Shown: piece after piece, positions 10,384-19,056 of the stretch
How positions within the stretch are numbered: position 1 is the stretch's first letter
Layout: each line of letters starts with the position of its first letter
Assembly: GCA_028284665.1 (NCBI GenBank)
Contig: JANQRG010000034.1
Location: 1 to 64,000 of the forward strand
Direction of reading: 5' to 3'
DNA length: 64,000 bases
Source of the DNA: Croceivirga sp.
GTDB taxonomy: Bacteria > Bacteroidota > Bacteroidia > Flavobacteriales > Flavobacteriaceae
Translations under genes and position numbers: made by a program
Notes under the pieces: generated by a model
Databases searched by the model: none
The model's input: only the letters and a program-made list of their open reading frames with translations
What the model was told of the DNA's origin: nothing

Positions 10384-11919
10384 ATGAATAATTTCCTTTT
10401 TGCGGCAGCAGAAAATGATGCCATTCCCCACTGCAAAGCCGGTGGGATGGGAGACGTTGTGCGAGATGTGCCGCGACAGATTTCAGAAAAGGGTGATAAA
10501 GTCCATGTTGTAGTACCCTCTTATGGAAGATTGCACCAAAACGGTACGTTTCTAACCAATCTCAATTTTTCACTCAGAGGAATACCCTATACCGCCGAGC
10601 TCTATGAGGTCCCGGGGAAAAAGCACTTTGATGCTATTCATCATTATGTGATCCACCATCCCGAGATTGAAGCCGGTAGTATTGCTCATATTTACCATGA
10701 TGATCCGGAAGAACCTTTCTTTACGGACTTTGTCAAGTATGTCATTTTTTGCACTGCAGTTGCAGAGGCAGTAAAGCAAAATGCTTTTGGTGCGTTGGAT
10801 GTAATTCATCTCCATGATTGGCATGCCAGTTTGTTGTTGTTTCTTCGGGAATATGATCCAAACTACAACAAACTTAAAGATATCCGTTTTGTGTATAGTA
10901 TTCATAATTTGGCCATTCAGGGAATACGGCCATTTCATAATAACTATGCTTCCATGCAGAACTGGTTTCCTTATGTTCCCTTGGATTATGAGCGTCTAAA
11001 AGACTACCGGTACCAGGACTGTATTAACCTAATGGCTGTTGGCATACGTCTCGCGGACGCGGTGCATACTGTATCTCCATCCTATAAGGAAGATGTAATG
11101 CGCCCTAGTTCACCACCCGAATTCATTGGTGGAGAGGGATTAGAGGACGACCTGAAACAAGCCGATACGGAGGGAAGGTTGTTTGGAATACTAAATGGTT
11201 GTAACTATAAAAACATTAATGTAGAAGCGAAGGGACAGATTTACCGGAACACGGTAAAAGCCCTTTTTAGATGGCTACAGGATGAGAACAAAAAATACAA
11301 AGCGGACTTCCTGGCACATACGGGAGAAAAAATAATGCAGTTTGTAGGGAATCGGCCTAAGTTTATCGTTTCCAGTGTGGCCCGATTGACGGAACAAAAA
11401 TTCTATTTCTTCAAACGCTCCCCGGAGGCCTTCATTGAAATTCTTAAAAAACTGGAAAAAGTAGATGGTATTTTCATGCTATTAGGAACCGGGGCTCCGG
11501 AGTATGAAGAGTTATTCCGCAAAATAAGTTATGAAAACCGGAACTTCATTTTCACTAACGGGCAGTCGGAAAGTCTTATCGATTCCATGTACCTGGAATC
11601 TGATTTGTATTTTATGCCTAGCCTTTTTGAACCTTGTGGGATTAGTCAAATGCTAGCCATGCGGAATGGTAATCCCTGTTTGGTGCATCATACGGGAGGA
11701 TTGATCGATACCGTAGACCCTATGAAAACAGGTTTTGCTTTCGACGGGAAGACCTATGACGAAAAGATTGCTAATATGCTCAAGGCCTTTGATGAAGCAC
11801 TGGACATTTTTCAAAACGACAAGCCCACCTGGAAGAAAATGCAAGCGGCTGCCAAACGCAAGCGTTTTACCTGGAAAAAATCAGTAAATAAATACTACGA
11901 ACAGCTTTACAACCTGTAA
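10384..11919 (+). CDS. glgA: Glycogen/starch synthase (GT5 family)
   Basis: The 511-residue product is a GT5 glycosyltransferase that adds glucose from a nucleotide sugar to a growing alpha-1,4-glucan. The substrate-binding loop is KAGGMGD (residues 18-24), a variant of the usual K-x-GGL-A/G-D. HLHDWHASL is the conserved glucan-site region, and Glu416 in FEPCGISQ is the expected C-terminal catalytic-site glutamate. No glgC, glgB or glgP is in the window. The N-terminus differs from classical GlgA, so this is probably a distinct subfamily. Confidence 0.88.
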   Translation: MNNFLFAAAENDAIPHCKAGGMGDVVRDVPRQISEKGDKVHVVVPSYGRLHQNGTFLTNLNFSLRGIPYTAELYEVPGKKHFDAIHHYVIHHPEIEAGSIAHIYHDDPEEPFFTDFVKYVIFCTAVAEAVKQNAFGALDVIHLHDWHASLLLFLREYDPNYNKLKDIRFVYSIHNLAIQGIRPFHNNYASMQNWFPYVPLDYERLKDYRYQDCINLMAVGIRLADAVHTVSPSYKEDVMRPSSPPEFIGGEGLEDDLKQADTEGRLFGILNGCNYKNINVEAKGQIYRNTVKALFRWLQDENKKYKADFLAHTGEKIMQFVGNRPKFIVSSVARLTEQKFYFFKRSPEAFIEILKKLEKVDGIFMLLGTGAPEYEELFRKISYENRNFIFTNGQSESLIDSMYLESDLYFMPSLFEPCGISQMLAMRNGNPCLVHHTGGLIDTVDPMKTGFAFDGKTYDEKIANMLKAFDEALDIFQNDKPTWKKMQAAAKRKRFTWKKSVNKYYEQLYNL

Positions 11920-11973
11920 GGAATACAACCTACAGCACTATTGTTAAGAATAATTCAAATCTAGCGGTTTGAA

Positions 11974-12004
11974 TTGTTAAAGGCTTGGCTTTTTCGTAAA
12001 TTTA
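11974..12004 (+). promoter_or_regulatory. Promoter candidate for citrate synthase
   Basis: TTG at 11974-11976 is followed after 20 bases by TAAATTTA at 11997-12004, one base off the Bacteroidota TAnnTTTG -7 element. It lies 30 bases before the citrate synthase ATG. Confidence 0.4.
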
Positions 12005-12034
12005 TGGACTATACCAAATAAATAATTTAACTCC

Positions 12035-13318
12035 ATGTCCGACACTGCAACAATAGAATTTGAAGGCAAAAAATACGACTTCCCTGTGATCATGGGAACA
12101 GAAAATGAATTGGCAATTGATGTAAAAACACTTCGAGGTACCACGGGAATGGTTACCATTGATCCGGGCTATAAGAATACCGGTTCTTGTGAAAGTGCCA
12201 TTACATTTTTGGATGGAGAAAAGGGTATTTTGCGGTATAGGGGGTATGCTATAGAAGATTTGGCGGAAAAAGCAGATTTTTTAGAAGTGGCCTACCTTTT
12301 GATTTTTGGGGAATTGCCCAATTCCGAACAACTGTCCAAATTTCACACGGATATCAAGACGGAATCCCATGTAGACGAGGAAATGAAGAAGATTTTGGAC
12401 GGTTTTCCAAAATCAGCCCATCCTATGGGAGTGCTTTCTTCCCTGACCAGTGCGTTGGTAGCGTTTAATCCATCGTCTGTTGATGTCTCTTCGGAAGAAG
12501 CGATGTACAATTCTATTGTGAGGATACTCGCAAAGTTTCCGGTCCTGGTGGCCTGGACTATGCGTAAGAAAATGGGTCTTCCACTGGACTATGGGGACGA
12601 TTCCCTGGGGTATGTTGAGAACATCCATAAGATGATGTTTAAGCGACCCAATAAGGAATACGCCAAGGATACCATTGCGATTGATGCTTTGGATAAACTT
12701 TTGATCCTGCATGCCGATCATGAACAGAACTGCTCTACATCAACGGTTCGTATCGTTGGCTCTTCTCATGCCGGATTGTTTGCTTCATTGTCCGCCGGGA
12801 TCTCAGCACTTTGGGGACCCTTACATGGCGGTGCCAACCAGGCAGTTTTGGAAATGTTGCAAGCCATTCAAGATGACGGGGGAGACACTAAAAAATATAT
12901 GGCGAAAGCCAAAGATAAGGACGATCCGTTCCGCCTTATGGGATTTGGACATAGGGTCTATAAGAATTTTGATCCCAGGGCCAGAATTATTAAAAAATCA
13001 GCGGATCAGGTGCTTGGGGCACTTGGTATCGAGGATCCTATTTTGAAGATTGCCAAAGGATTGGAAAAAGAAGCTCTGGAAGACCAGTATTTTGTAGATC
13101 GTAAATTATACCCCAACGTCGATTTCTATTCCGGGATTATTTACCGTGCTTTGGGAATTCCTGTTGACATGTTTACGGTAATGTTTGCGCTGGGGAGGTT
13201 ACCCGGATGGATCGCCCAATGGCGAGAAATGCGCTTGCGTAAAGAACCCATCGGTCGTCCCAGACAGATCTATATTGGTGAAAATCACAGGGCCTTCTTA
13301 CCGTTGAAAAAACGTTGA
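12035..13318 (+). CDS. gltA: Citrate synthase (type II, hexameric-type length)
   Basis: This 427-residue enzyme condenses oxaloacetate with acetyl-CoA. The three catalytic residues are visible: His264 in GPLHGGANQ, His306 in GFGHRVYKNFDPR, and Asp363 in PNVDFYSGI. The length and the N-terminal beta-rich domain (TIEFEGKKYDFPVI) match the E. coli-type enzyme. It opens the TCA cycle and also supplies citrate to the glyoxylate shunt enzymes encoded 45 kb further on. A terminator follows. Confidence 0.97.
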   Translation: MSDTATIEFEGKKYDFPVIMGTENELAIDVKTLRGTTGMVTIDPGYKNTGSCESAITFLDGEKGILRYRGYAIEDLAEKADFLEVAYLLIFGELPNSEQLSKFHTDIKTESHVDEEMKKILDGFPKSAHPMGVLSSLTSALVAFNPSSVDVSSEEAMYNSIVRILAKFPVLVAWTMRKKMGLPLDYGDDSLGYVENIHKMMFKRPNKEYAKDTIAIDALDKLLILHADHEQNCSTSTVRIVGSSHAGLFASLSAGISALWGPLHGGANQAVLEMLQAIQDDGGDTKKYMAKAKDKDDPFRLMGFGHRVYKNFDPRARIIKKSADQVLGALGIEDPILKIAKGLEKEALEDQYFVDRKLYPNVDFYSGIIYRALGIPVDMFTVMFALGRLPGWIAQWREMRLRKEPIGRPRQIYIGENHRAFLPLKKR

Positions 13319-13341
13319 GAAAATCACTGTGTAGTAATAAC

Positions 13342-13378
13342 GTCCATTTTCACATATGATGAGAATGGACATTTTTAT
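13342..13378 (+). terminator. Rho-independent terminator after gltA
   Basis: GTCCATTTTC (13342-13351) pairs with GAGAATGGAC (13361-13370) with one G-T wobble and a nine-base loop, and ATTTTTAT follows. It is placed 24 bases after the gltA stop. Confidence 0.75.
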
Positions 13379-13398
13379 ACCCAAACCGAAAAAAAAGG

Positions 13399-14313
13399 AT
13401 GTTACACCTCAATATTGTTGACGAAACTGCTCCGTTAAAGGCCGTAGTGCTGGGCACTGCCGAAAGTTCCGGTCCGGTACCCAAGCCCGAAGAAGCGTAT
13501 GATCCCAAATCATTGCAGCATATTTTGGCAGGAACCTATCCCAAAGAAGCGGATATGATCAAAGAGATGGATGCTTTTGCTGCGGTTTTTAGAAAGCATG
13601 GCGTTGAGGTATTTCGACCGGAGGTAATCAAAGATTGCAATCAGATCTTCTCCAGGGATATTGCCTTTGTTATTGACGATAAACTCGTTAAAGCCAATAT
13701 CCTTCCCGACAGGGAGGAAGAGTTCGATGCGATTCTTCATGTTTTGGAATACATACATCCTGATACTATTCTGTATCCCCCGGAAGAGGTGCATATTGAA
13801 GGCGGCGATGTGATGCCCTGGAACGACCATGTTTTTATAGGTACCTATACGGGTCACGATTATCCGGATTATATCACCGCCAGGACAAATAGGGAAGGTG
13901 TGGAGTACATTCAAAAAATGTTTCCCAATAAGAAAGTGAAGTCTTTCGAGCTACGAAAATCTATTGAGCATCCTAAGGAAAATGCCTTACACCTTGATTG
14001 TTGTTTTCAACCTGTGGGAAAAGACAAGGCAATCATACACAAGAATGGGTTTTTGGTAGAGGAAGAATATCAATGGCTGGTGGATCATTTTGGAAAGGAT
14101 AAGGTTTTTGAGATTACAGCTGATGAAATGTACCACATGTTCAGTAATGTGTTCTCAATTTCTCCGGAAGTGGTAGTGTCCGAACGCAATTTTACGCGTC
14201 TTAATAACTGGCTGCGAGACCAGGGCTTCACCGTTGAGGAGATCCCTTACGGCGAAATTTCCAAACAGGGAGGCCTTTTACGATGCAGTACTATGCCCCT
14301 GGTACGGGAATGA
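13399..14313 (+). CDS. Amidinotransferase-fold hydrolase (DDAH/arginine deiminase-like)
   Basis: The 304-residue product belongs to the guanidino-group hydrolase superfamily. The catalytic triad pattern is visible: Glu134-Gly-Gly-Asp137 in IEGGDV, His198 in NALHLDCCF, and Cys296 in LLRCSTMPL near the C-terminus. Family members act on arginine, methylated arginine or citrulline; the substrate cannot be told from the sequence. It is followed, after a convergent serine hydrolase and a broken regulator, by a second member of the same superfamily. Confidence 0.8.
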   Translation: MLHLNIVDETAPLKAVVLGTAESSGPVPKPEEAYDPKSLQHILAGTYPKEADMIKEMDAFAAVFRKHGVEVFRPEVIKDCNQIFSRDIAFVIDDKLVKANILPDREEEFDAILHVLEYIHPDTILYPPEEVHIEGGDVMPWNDHVFIGTYTGHDYPDYITARTNREGVEYIQKMFPNKKVKSFELRKSIEHPKENALHLDCCFQPVGKDKAIIHKNGFLVEEEYQWLVDHFGKDKVFEITADEMYHMFSNVFSISPEVVVSERNFTRLNNWLRDQGFTVEEIPYGEISKQGGLLRCSTMPLVRE

Positions 14314-14318
14314 CCTTG

Positions 14319-15449
14319 CTAAAGAAACAAGGCCATTAATACGTCCATTTGTAAATTTTCCGCTTCTCTCAGGATTGGAGAGTCCATCATAGTATTAAAA
14401 TTTGTAGCCATGAATACCACAGAATCTAACTCAGGTAGGTACAACAACACGCAGCCGGCGCCTATTCCACCTCCGGAATGTCCCAGGGCGTAGGTAGTAT
14501 CCAGATCATAGTATTGGATACCAAGACCATACCTTTTATTGCCTTCCTCATTACGTACAAACTCCTGCATTTGCTCCAAAGTTTTTGGTTTAAGGAGCTT
14601 TCCGGAAACCAGTCCTTTCATAAAAAGAACGGCGTCTTTGGTGGAAGCAACAAGGCCATCGTCTCCCTTCATAGAAGCTACGTTAGCTCTTTGGATTTTG
14701 GAAACATTAGCAGGGAGGCCTACCAACAATACGTCCCAATACGCATCGGTAATATTCATGGGATCTTGATAATTCGATTTGGAGAGATACTCCGTAGCAT
14801 CAAGTCCTAGCTTTTTAAAAATGTGTTTTTCCATGTAGGCCACGTGATCTCCTGTAATGGCATCTGCAATTAAGGAAAGGAGCTCATAATTGGTGTTGCG
14901 ATACGTGTATTTACTGCCAGGATCAAATTCCAGGGGTTCATCGCCAATGTGGGATAACAGATATTCAACAGACAGTACCTTCAGCGGATTATGGATAATC
15001 CTGGAGACCAAGATCGGATCCGTATTATATTCCGGAAGTCCGGAGGTGTGATTGAGCAACATTTTAACCGTAATTTTTTCCACACCTTCTTTATCCTTAA
15101 GCCAGGGATAGTGTAAATATTCTGTTATAGGGTCATCTAATTTTAGTTTACCCTTTTCATACAACTGCAGTATGACAACAGCCATATACGTCTTGCTTAC
15201 ACTTTGAAGGTAAAACAAGTGTTCTGGTGTTAAAGGTTTCTTTTCTTCCATGTTGGACCAACCTTCAGTAGTTGACCAAAAACCAATATCCTTATTGTAC
15301 ACTGTTAGTGCCAGGCCCGGAATTCCCATGGCCGTGTATTTTTTGAGCACCGCTTTGACCTTTTCTTGTCTTTCAACAGGGAATTGGCTTTGCTGAGCTT
15401 TTACTGTGATTATGCTCAGTAATAGTAGGGGAAATAGTATTCGTTTCAT
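14319..15449 (-). CDS. Serine hydrolase, beta-lactamase/penicillin-binding fold, secreted
   Basis: The product (376 residues from the ATG at 15449) has a signal peptide (MKRILFPLLLLSIITVKA) and the class C-like serine hydrolase motifs: Ser83-Val-Ser-Lys86 (SxxK), YRN at the Y-x-N position, and HSGGG in place of KTG. Such enzymes act in the periplasm on peptidoglycan peptides or esters. The alternative ATG at 15467 only adds six residues. Its stop lies 6 bases from the end of the convergent hydrolase gene. Confidence 0.75.
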   Translation of the reverse strand: MKRILFPLLLLSIITVKAQQSQFPVERQEKVKAVLKKYTAMGIPGLALTVYNKDIGFWSTTEGWSNMEEKKPLTPEHLFYLQSVSKTYMAVVILQLYEKGKLKLDDPITEYLHYPWLKDKEGVEKITVKMLLNHTSGLPEYNTDPILVSRIIHNPLKVLSVEYLLSHIGDEPLEFDPGSKYTYRNTNYELLSLIADAITGDHVAYMEKHIFKKLGLDATEYLSKSNYQDPMNITDAYWDVLLVGLPANVSKIQRANVASMKGDDGLVASTKDAVLFMKGLVSGKLLKPKTLEQMQEFVRNEEGNKRYGLGIQYYDLDTTYALGHSGGGIGAGCVLLYLPELDSVVFMATNFNTMMDSPILREAENLQMDVLMALFL

Positions 15450-15561
15450 GATTGATCTTTTCTCCAAATATCAGCCAGGGAATTGGCGTGGTTAGCATAA
15501 TATTGGTTGAAAAAAGTGTGAAGTGTAGCGTTTTTGTGGTTGAAATGTAGCAGGTAACGGT

Positions 15562-16383
15562 TCAGGGTTGCTGAACAGTAGGGCGAAACCATCGTTTAAA
15601 TTGAGGAGCAGTAGTTCTACTCACAATTTGTTCTTCCGGTTTTCCATCAATTTTGATTTGAACCGCCAATTTCCCATTTATTTCTTTTTTGTAGCCGTCA
15701 ATACTATTTCGGTGGACAATAAATCGACGGTTTAATCGAAAAAAATACTCTTCCGGTAGCCTTGGTAAGATCTTGTTCAGGGAATCATCCAATGCATAAA
15801 GGCGGTCATCCAATGTATGTAAATACGTTGTTCCTTCATCTACATGAAAATGAAGGATTTTATCAAAAGCAATCTTTTTTAGCTGATTCCCAACTAATAC
15901 CTCAAATCCTGTATCGCGAAGCTGCTTGTCTTTATCCCGAAGTTCCTGTACTTTTTTCCACTCATCATAAAAATAGATCCCAATGTAAACCCCATTGATC
16001 ACCAGAATTCAGATAAAGAAAATAAACAGGTTATAGGTGTAAAACTTGGTAGGTAGTGGCCCATCCCCAAAAAAGGCATTAATGATCTCGGTAGATGCGA
16101 TGATAAATCCCTGGACAAAAATGGTTGTCCAGAGAATTTGATACGTCAGGCGTTTCCCTAAAGATGCCTTGTAGGGCATTCGCTTGTCTAAATAATCGGT
16201 GATTTTACGGATCAACCACCAACAGATAAAGCCGGAGGCAGTATCTATGGCATACGTGGTGTAGGTATACCAATCCCAACGTATACGGGCATAGGTAAGA
16301 TGATAGTTTATGGTGTTAATAATTGGAACCAATATCAGGCATAAGAGTCCGTCATTGTATTTCCCAAGGTATTTCGACCACAT
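15562..16383 (-). pseudogene. LytTR-family regulator with membrane N-terminus, interrupted by an in-frame TGA
   Basis: Two adjoining reading frames in the same register together make one protein. The 5' part (16383-16009) has three to four membrane segments. The 3' part (16002-15562) completes the last membrane segment (VINGVYIGIYFYDEW), then a linker and a LytTR DNA-binding domain (HFHVDEGTTYLHTLDDRLYA, RLNRRFIVHRNS). A single TGA at 16011-16009 interrupts the last membrane segment between FIFFI and ILVINGVY, where a tryptophan TGG would fit. The promoter is intact. It is probably a recent nonsense mutation; a sequencing error or a split, re-initiated gene is possible. Confidence 0.7.
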
Positions 16384-16400
16384 GCTTTCCCGTTTGTTCT

Positions 16401-16432
16401 TAAAGATACCTATCGCTTTTTTTTGTTACAAA
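16401..16432 (-). promoter_or_regulatory. Promoter of the LytTR regulator gene
   Basis: On the minus strand TTTG (16432-16429) is followed after 20 bases by TATCTTTA (16408-16401), a close match to the Bacteroidota promoter. It lies 17 bases upstream of the ATG at 16383. Confidence 0.5.
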
Positions 16433-16449
16433 ATGACAGGGGTATTTGC

Positions 16450-16457
16450 TACTTTTG
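16450..16457 (+). promoter_or_regulatory. Promoter -7 element for ctlX-like gene
   Basis: TACTTTTG at 16450-16457 is a perfect TAnnTTTG element 20 bases before the ATG at 16478. The nearest TTG (16423-16425) is 24 bases upstream, a little far for a -33 element. The element supports the start at 16478 over more upstream in-frame codons. Confidence 0.5.
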
Positions 16458-16477
16458 TGCGGCGATTTTTTCACTCC

Positions 16478-17407
16478 ATGCAAATTACGAATACCATACT
16501 TATGATCCGTCCGGTTGCGTTTCGAATGAACGAACAAACTGCGGTGAACAATTACTTTCAAGAAGATCCCGGACTACAGTCCCAAGCCATAAATACCAAG
16601 GCACAGCATGAATTTGATCAATTCGTGAAAGTATTGCGCGACTACGGGGTGAATGTGCTGGTGATAGACGACAACAAAGAAAATGATACTCCGGATTCTA
16701 TTTTTCCTAACAATTGGGTGTCTTTCCATGGGACTGGAACAGCAACCATATACCCGATGTTCGCTGAAAACCGAAGAAAAGAACGTCGGGAGGATATTTT
16801 TGATTTTCTGGAGGCTCAAGGTTTCCGTATCGATAACATTATGGATTACACCTCGGCGGAGCAGGACGGTGTTTTTTTGGAGGGCACGGGCAGTATCTTA
16901 AAGGACCGGGTGAATCAAAAAGCTTATTGTGCGTTATCCGAACGGGCGCATGAAGCACTCTTCCTGGAATTTTGTGAAGATTTCAATTGTTTTCCGGTCA
17001 TCTTTACCGCCAACCAAACCGTTAATGGGGAACGCAAACCTATTTATCATACCAACGTAATGATGGCCATGGCGGAAACTTTTGTGGTGATCTGCCTGGA
17101 TAGTATAGACGATAAAAAGGAACGTAAAGCTGTGGTGGACCACATAAAAGCAGACGGCCGGGAAGTAATTTCCATTACAGAGGAACAGATGCATCATTTT
17201 GCCGGGAACATGCTCCAGGTAATCGGGTCGGATGAGCAACGCTTTATGGTAATGAGTACCCAGGCATATCAGAGCCTTCGGCAAGATCAGATTACAGCTA
17301 TACAAAACCACTGTGCGATTATTCACAGCCCGTTGGAGACTATAGAGACATGTGGCGGGGGATCTGCCCGTTGTATGATGGCAGAAGTTTTTTTGCCTCA
17401 AAAATGA
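16478..17407 (+). CDS. ctlX: CtlX-like citrulline/arginine hydrolase (amidinotransferase fold)
   Basis: The 309-residue protein is a second amidinotransferase-fold hydrolase, of the type named CtlX in Francisella (citrulline utilisation). It starts MQITNTILMIRPVAFRMNEQ, carries NNWVSFHG typical of this branch, and has Glu135 (LEGTGS), His191 (IYHTNVMM) and Cys299 (SARCMMAEV) as the likely active site. The start at 16478 fits the promoter and the family. Together with the gene at 13399 it suggests arginine or citrulline breakdown; the substrate is not proven. Confidence 0.82.
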   Translation: MQITNTILMIRPVAFRMNEQTAVNNYFQEDPGLQSQAINTKAQHEFDQFVKVLRDYGVNVLVIDDNKENDTPDSIFPNNWVSFHGTGTATIYPMFAENRRKERREDIFDFLEAQGFRIDNIMDYTSAEQDGVFLEGTGSILKDRVNQKAYCALSERAHEALFLEFCEDFNCFPVIFTANQTVNGERKPIYHTNVMMAMAETFVVICLDSIDDKKERKAVVDHIKADGREVISITEEQMHHFAGNMLQVIGSDEQRFMVMSTQAYQSLRQDQITAIQNHCAIIHSPLETIETCGGGSARCMMAEVFLPQK

Positions 17408-17936
17408 AGAAGCACCATTGGCCCGGTAATTACTCGTTCCCCCAGTGCTTCTCTCTCTAATATCAGAGAAAACTCTTTAGAGACAGTTTATTGTCTCAGA
17501 AGTACATAAGTTCTTTTAAGTTTAAATAACCAAAACTGTAAAAAGGTGCGACCACATCGGTATTGTGGTTCCTTTTAATTATAACAAAACTTGCGCGTCT
17601 TTATGAAGAGTGTTGTTCTTATAACGGCTCTTCATTGGGTACATACTTATGCTACCCTCGACAACAATCATTGGAGATGATTGTTACAATGAGCACTTAC
17701 TTCAACGGATATGAAGGATACTCTTAATTCAATTATAACCTACAGCTTAAAGAACTTACAACTCAAAATTAGTGTAAACAAGGCAAAGGCTGTTATCTTC
17801 ATAGAGAAAAGTTATTCACTTTATATAAACAGATAGCACTTAGTTATTCTTTTCATGTTTCCTACGGAGATTGACATTCACTTCAACCTAGAATTATATC
17901 GAAATTCATAGTGAAAATAACTACCTTAAATTCCGT
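17408..17936. other. AT-rich non-coding stretch with several inverted repeats
   Basis: No convincing reading frame is present in these 529 bases. Several hairpins are visible: GAAGCAC (17409-17415) with GTGCTTC (17445-17451), which may end the ctlX transcript; GAGACA...TGTCTC near 17480-17497; a compound stem with AAAAGG/CCTTTT around ACCACA/TGTGGT near 17539-17575; GAAGAG/CTCTTC near 17605-17633; and AACAATCAT (17663-17671) with ATGATTGTT (17677-17685). This may be a structured RNA or decayed DNA. I recognise no known RNA family. Confidence 0.6.
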
Positions 17937-19019
17937 ATGAAACACGTAATAATTTTAGACACAAATATTCTTAGAAAAGATTTTCTTTTGAAATCTAATC
18001 ATTTTAGGATTTTGAAGGAATTCATGTATGCAAGTCGATCTAAGCTGGTATTGCCTTCAATTGTTTTTCAGGAATTGATTCAATTGTATAAAAAGGAAAT
18101 TGAATTCAAACACAATGAACTTAGTAAGTTAACGGAATATGTTAATCGTAATTTGTTGGTTAGTGAAGTGCCGGATTATAAAACCAAGTATAAGTTAGAC
18201 ATTGATAAATCTGTTTCAGAGTATAAGCACTACATAAAAAAACAACTTAATCCTTTTGTTGAAGAGATTTATTATGAGAACTCATTCTTGCCTGAATTAG
18301 TAAGAAGATCTGTAGAAAAAGTAAAACCTATTTCTTCGAAAGGAGAGGAATTTAGAGATGCCCTTTTATGGTTAACTATTTTGAATTATGTTAAAAAACA
18401 AAAATCTAAAATAGAAGTCTCTTTTATCACAAATAATATCACAGATTTTGGGGACAAAACAAAAAGGAATTTACATCCTGATCTTCTAGAGGAAATTAAA
18501 ACTATTAATATATCTTTTCACTTCTACACTTCGCTCTCAGATTTTATACAAAAAAGTGCAGTCACAATAGCTAATGTAAATAAGCAGTGGTTAAAACAGA
18601 ATTTGGATTGGAAACTAATTCAGGAAAGTGCTGAGCAAGTTGTTAATGGAATTGATCCTTCCTTTTTTTATGAGTACTATTATGGCAATAAAATTGATAA
18701 GTCTGCACTGGACGGTTGGGATATTATTTACACCCATTTCTATGAGGAAGTGAATGAATTTCACATTTATCGGAATGACAAAGAAAACACTTATACTGTT
18801 GAAGTGTTTCTTAACGGGAATGTTGAATTAGAATTCGAGAACACAAAAAATCAGTTTTTTCAAAGGGACGTCGATTTTTATACTTCGGTATACCTAACGC
18901 TTAAAGAAATGGAAATAGTTGATTTTAGTACTTCCCGTTTCGGTGGCGAAGAATCTGGTTTGGATTTTGGACCAACTTACGAATCTACTCGGGAACCTGA
19001 TAAGATAAACATTTGGTAG
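17937..19019 (+). CDS. PIN-domain protein (PIN_12/DUF4935-like)
   Basis: The 360-residue product has a PIN nuclease-like N-terminal half: Asp8-Thr-Asn10 (ILDTNIL), Glu46 (FQELIQL), Asp141 (EEFRDALLWL) and Asp170 after FITNNITDF, which together form the expected acidic site. This layout fits the PIN_12/DUF4935 group, probably an RNase. The C-terminal half (from about residue 190) is not recognised. The gene is AT-rich compared with its neighbours and stands alone behind a long non-coding stretch, which suggests horizontal transfer. No obvious antitoxin gene is adjacent. Confidence 0.78.
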   Translation: MKHVIILDTNILRKDFLLKSNHFRILKEFMYASRSKLVLPSIVFQELIQLYKKEIEFKHNELSKLTEYVNRNLLVSEVPDYKTKYKLDIDKSVSEYKHYIKKQLNPFVEEIYYENSFLPELVRRSVEKVKPISSKGEEFRDALLWLTILNYVKKQKSKIEVSFITNNITDFGDKTKRNLHPDLLEEIKTINISFHFYTSLSDFIQKSAVTIANVNKQWLKQNLDWKLIQESAEQVVNGIDPSFFYEYYYGNKIDKSALDGWDIIYTHFYEEVNEFHIYRNDKENTYTVEVFLNGNVELEFENTKNQFFQRDVDFYTSVYLTLKEMEIVDFSTSRFGGEESGLDFGPTYESTREPDKINIW

Positions 19020-19056
19020 AAAGAAAATATCGAGTTTAGAGTTAGAACGTTATCAC

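Noticed and set aside
17640-17740. Short reading frames in the non-coding stretch before the PIN gene
   Set aside because: They are too short, have no conserved domain and are interrupted; the hairpin AACAATCAT/ATGATTGTT explains the region better.
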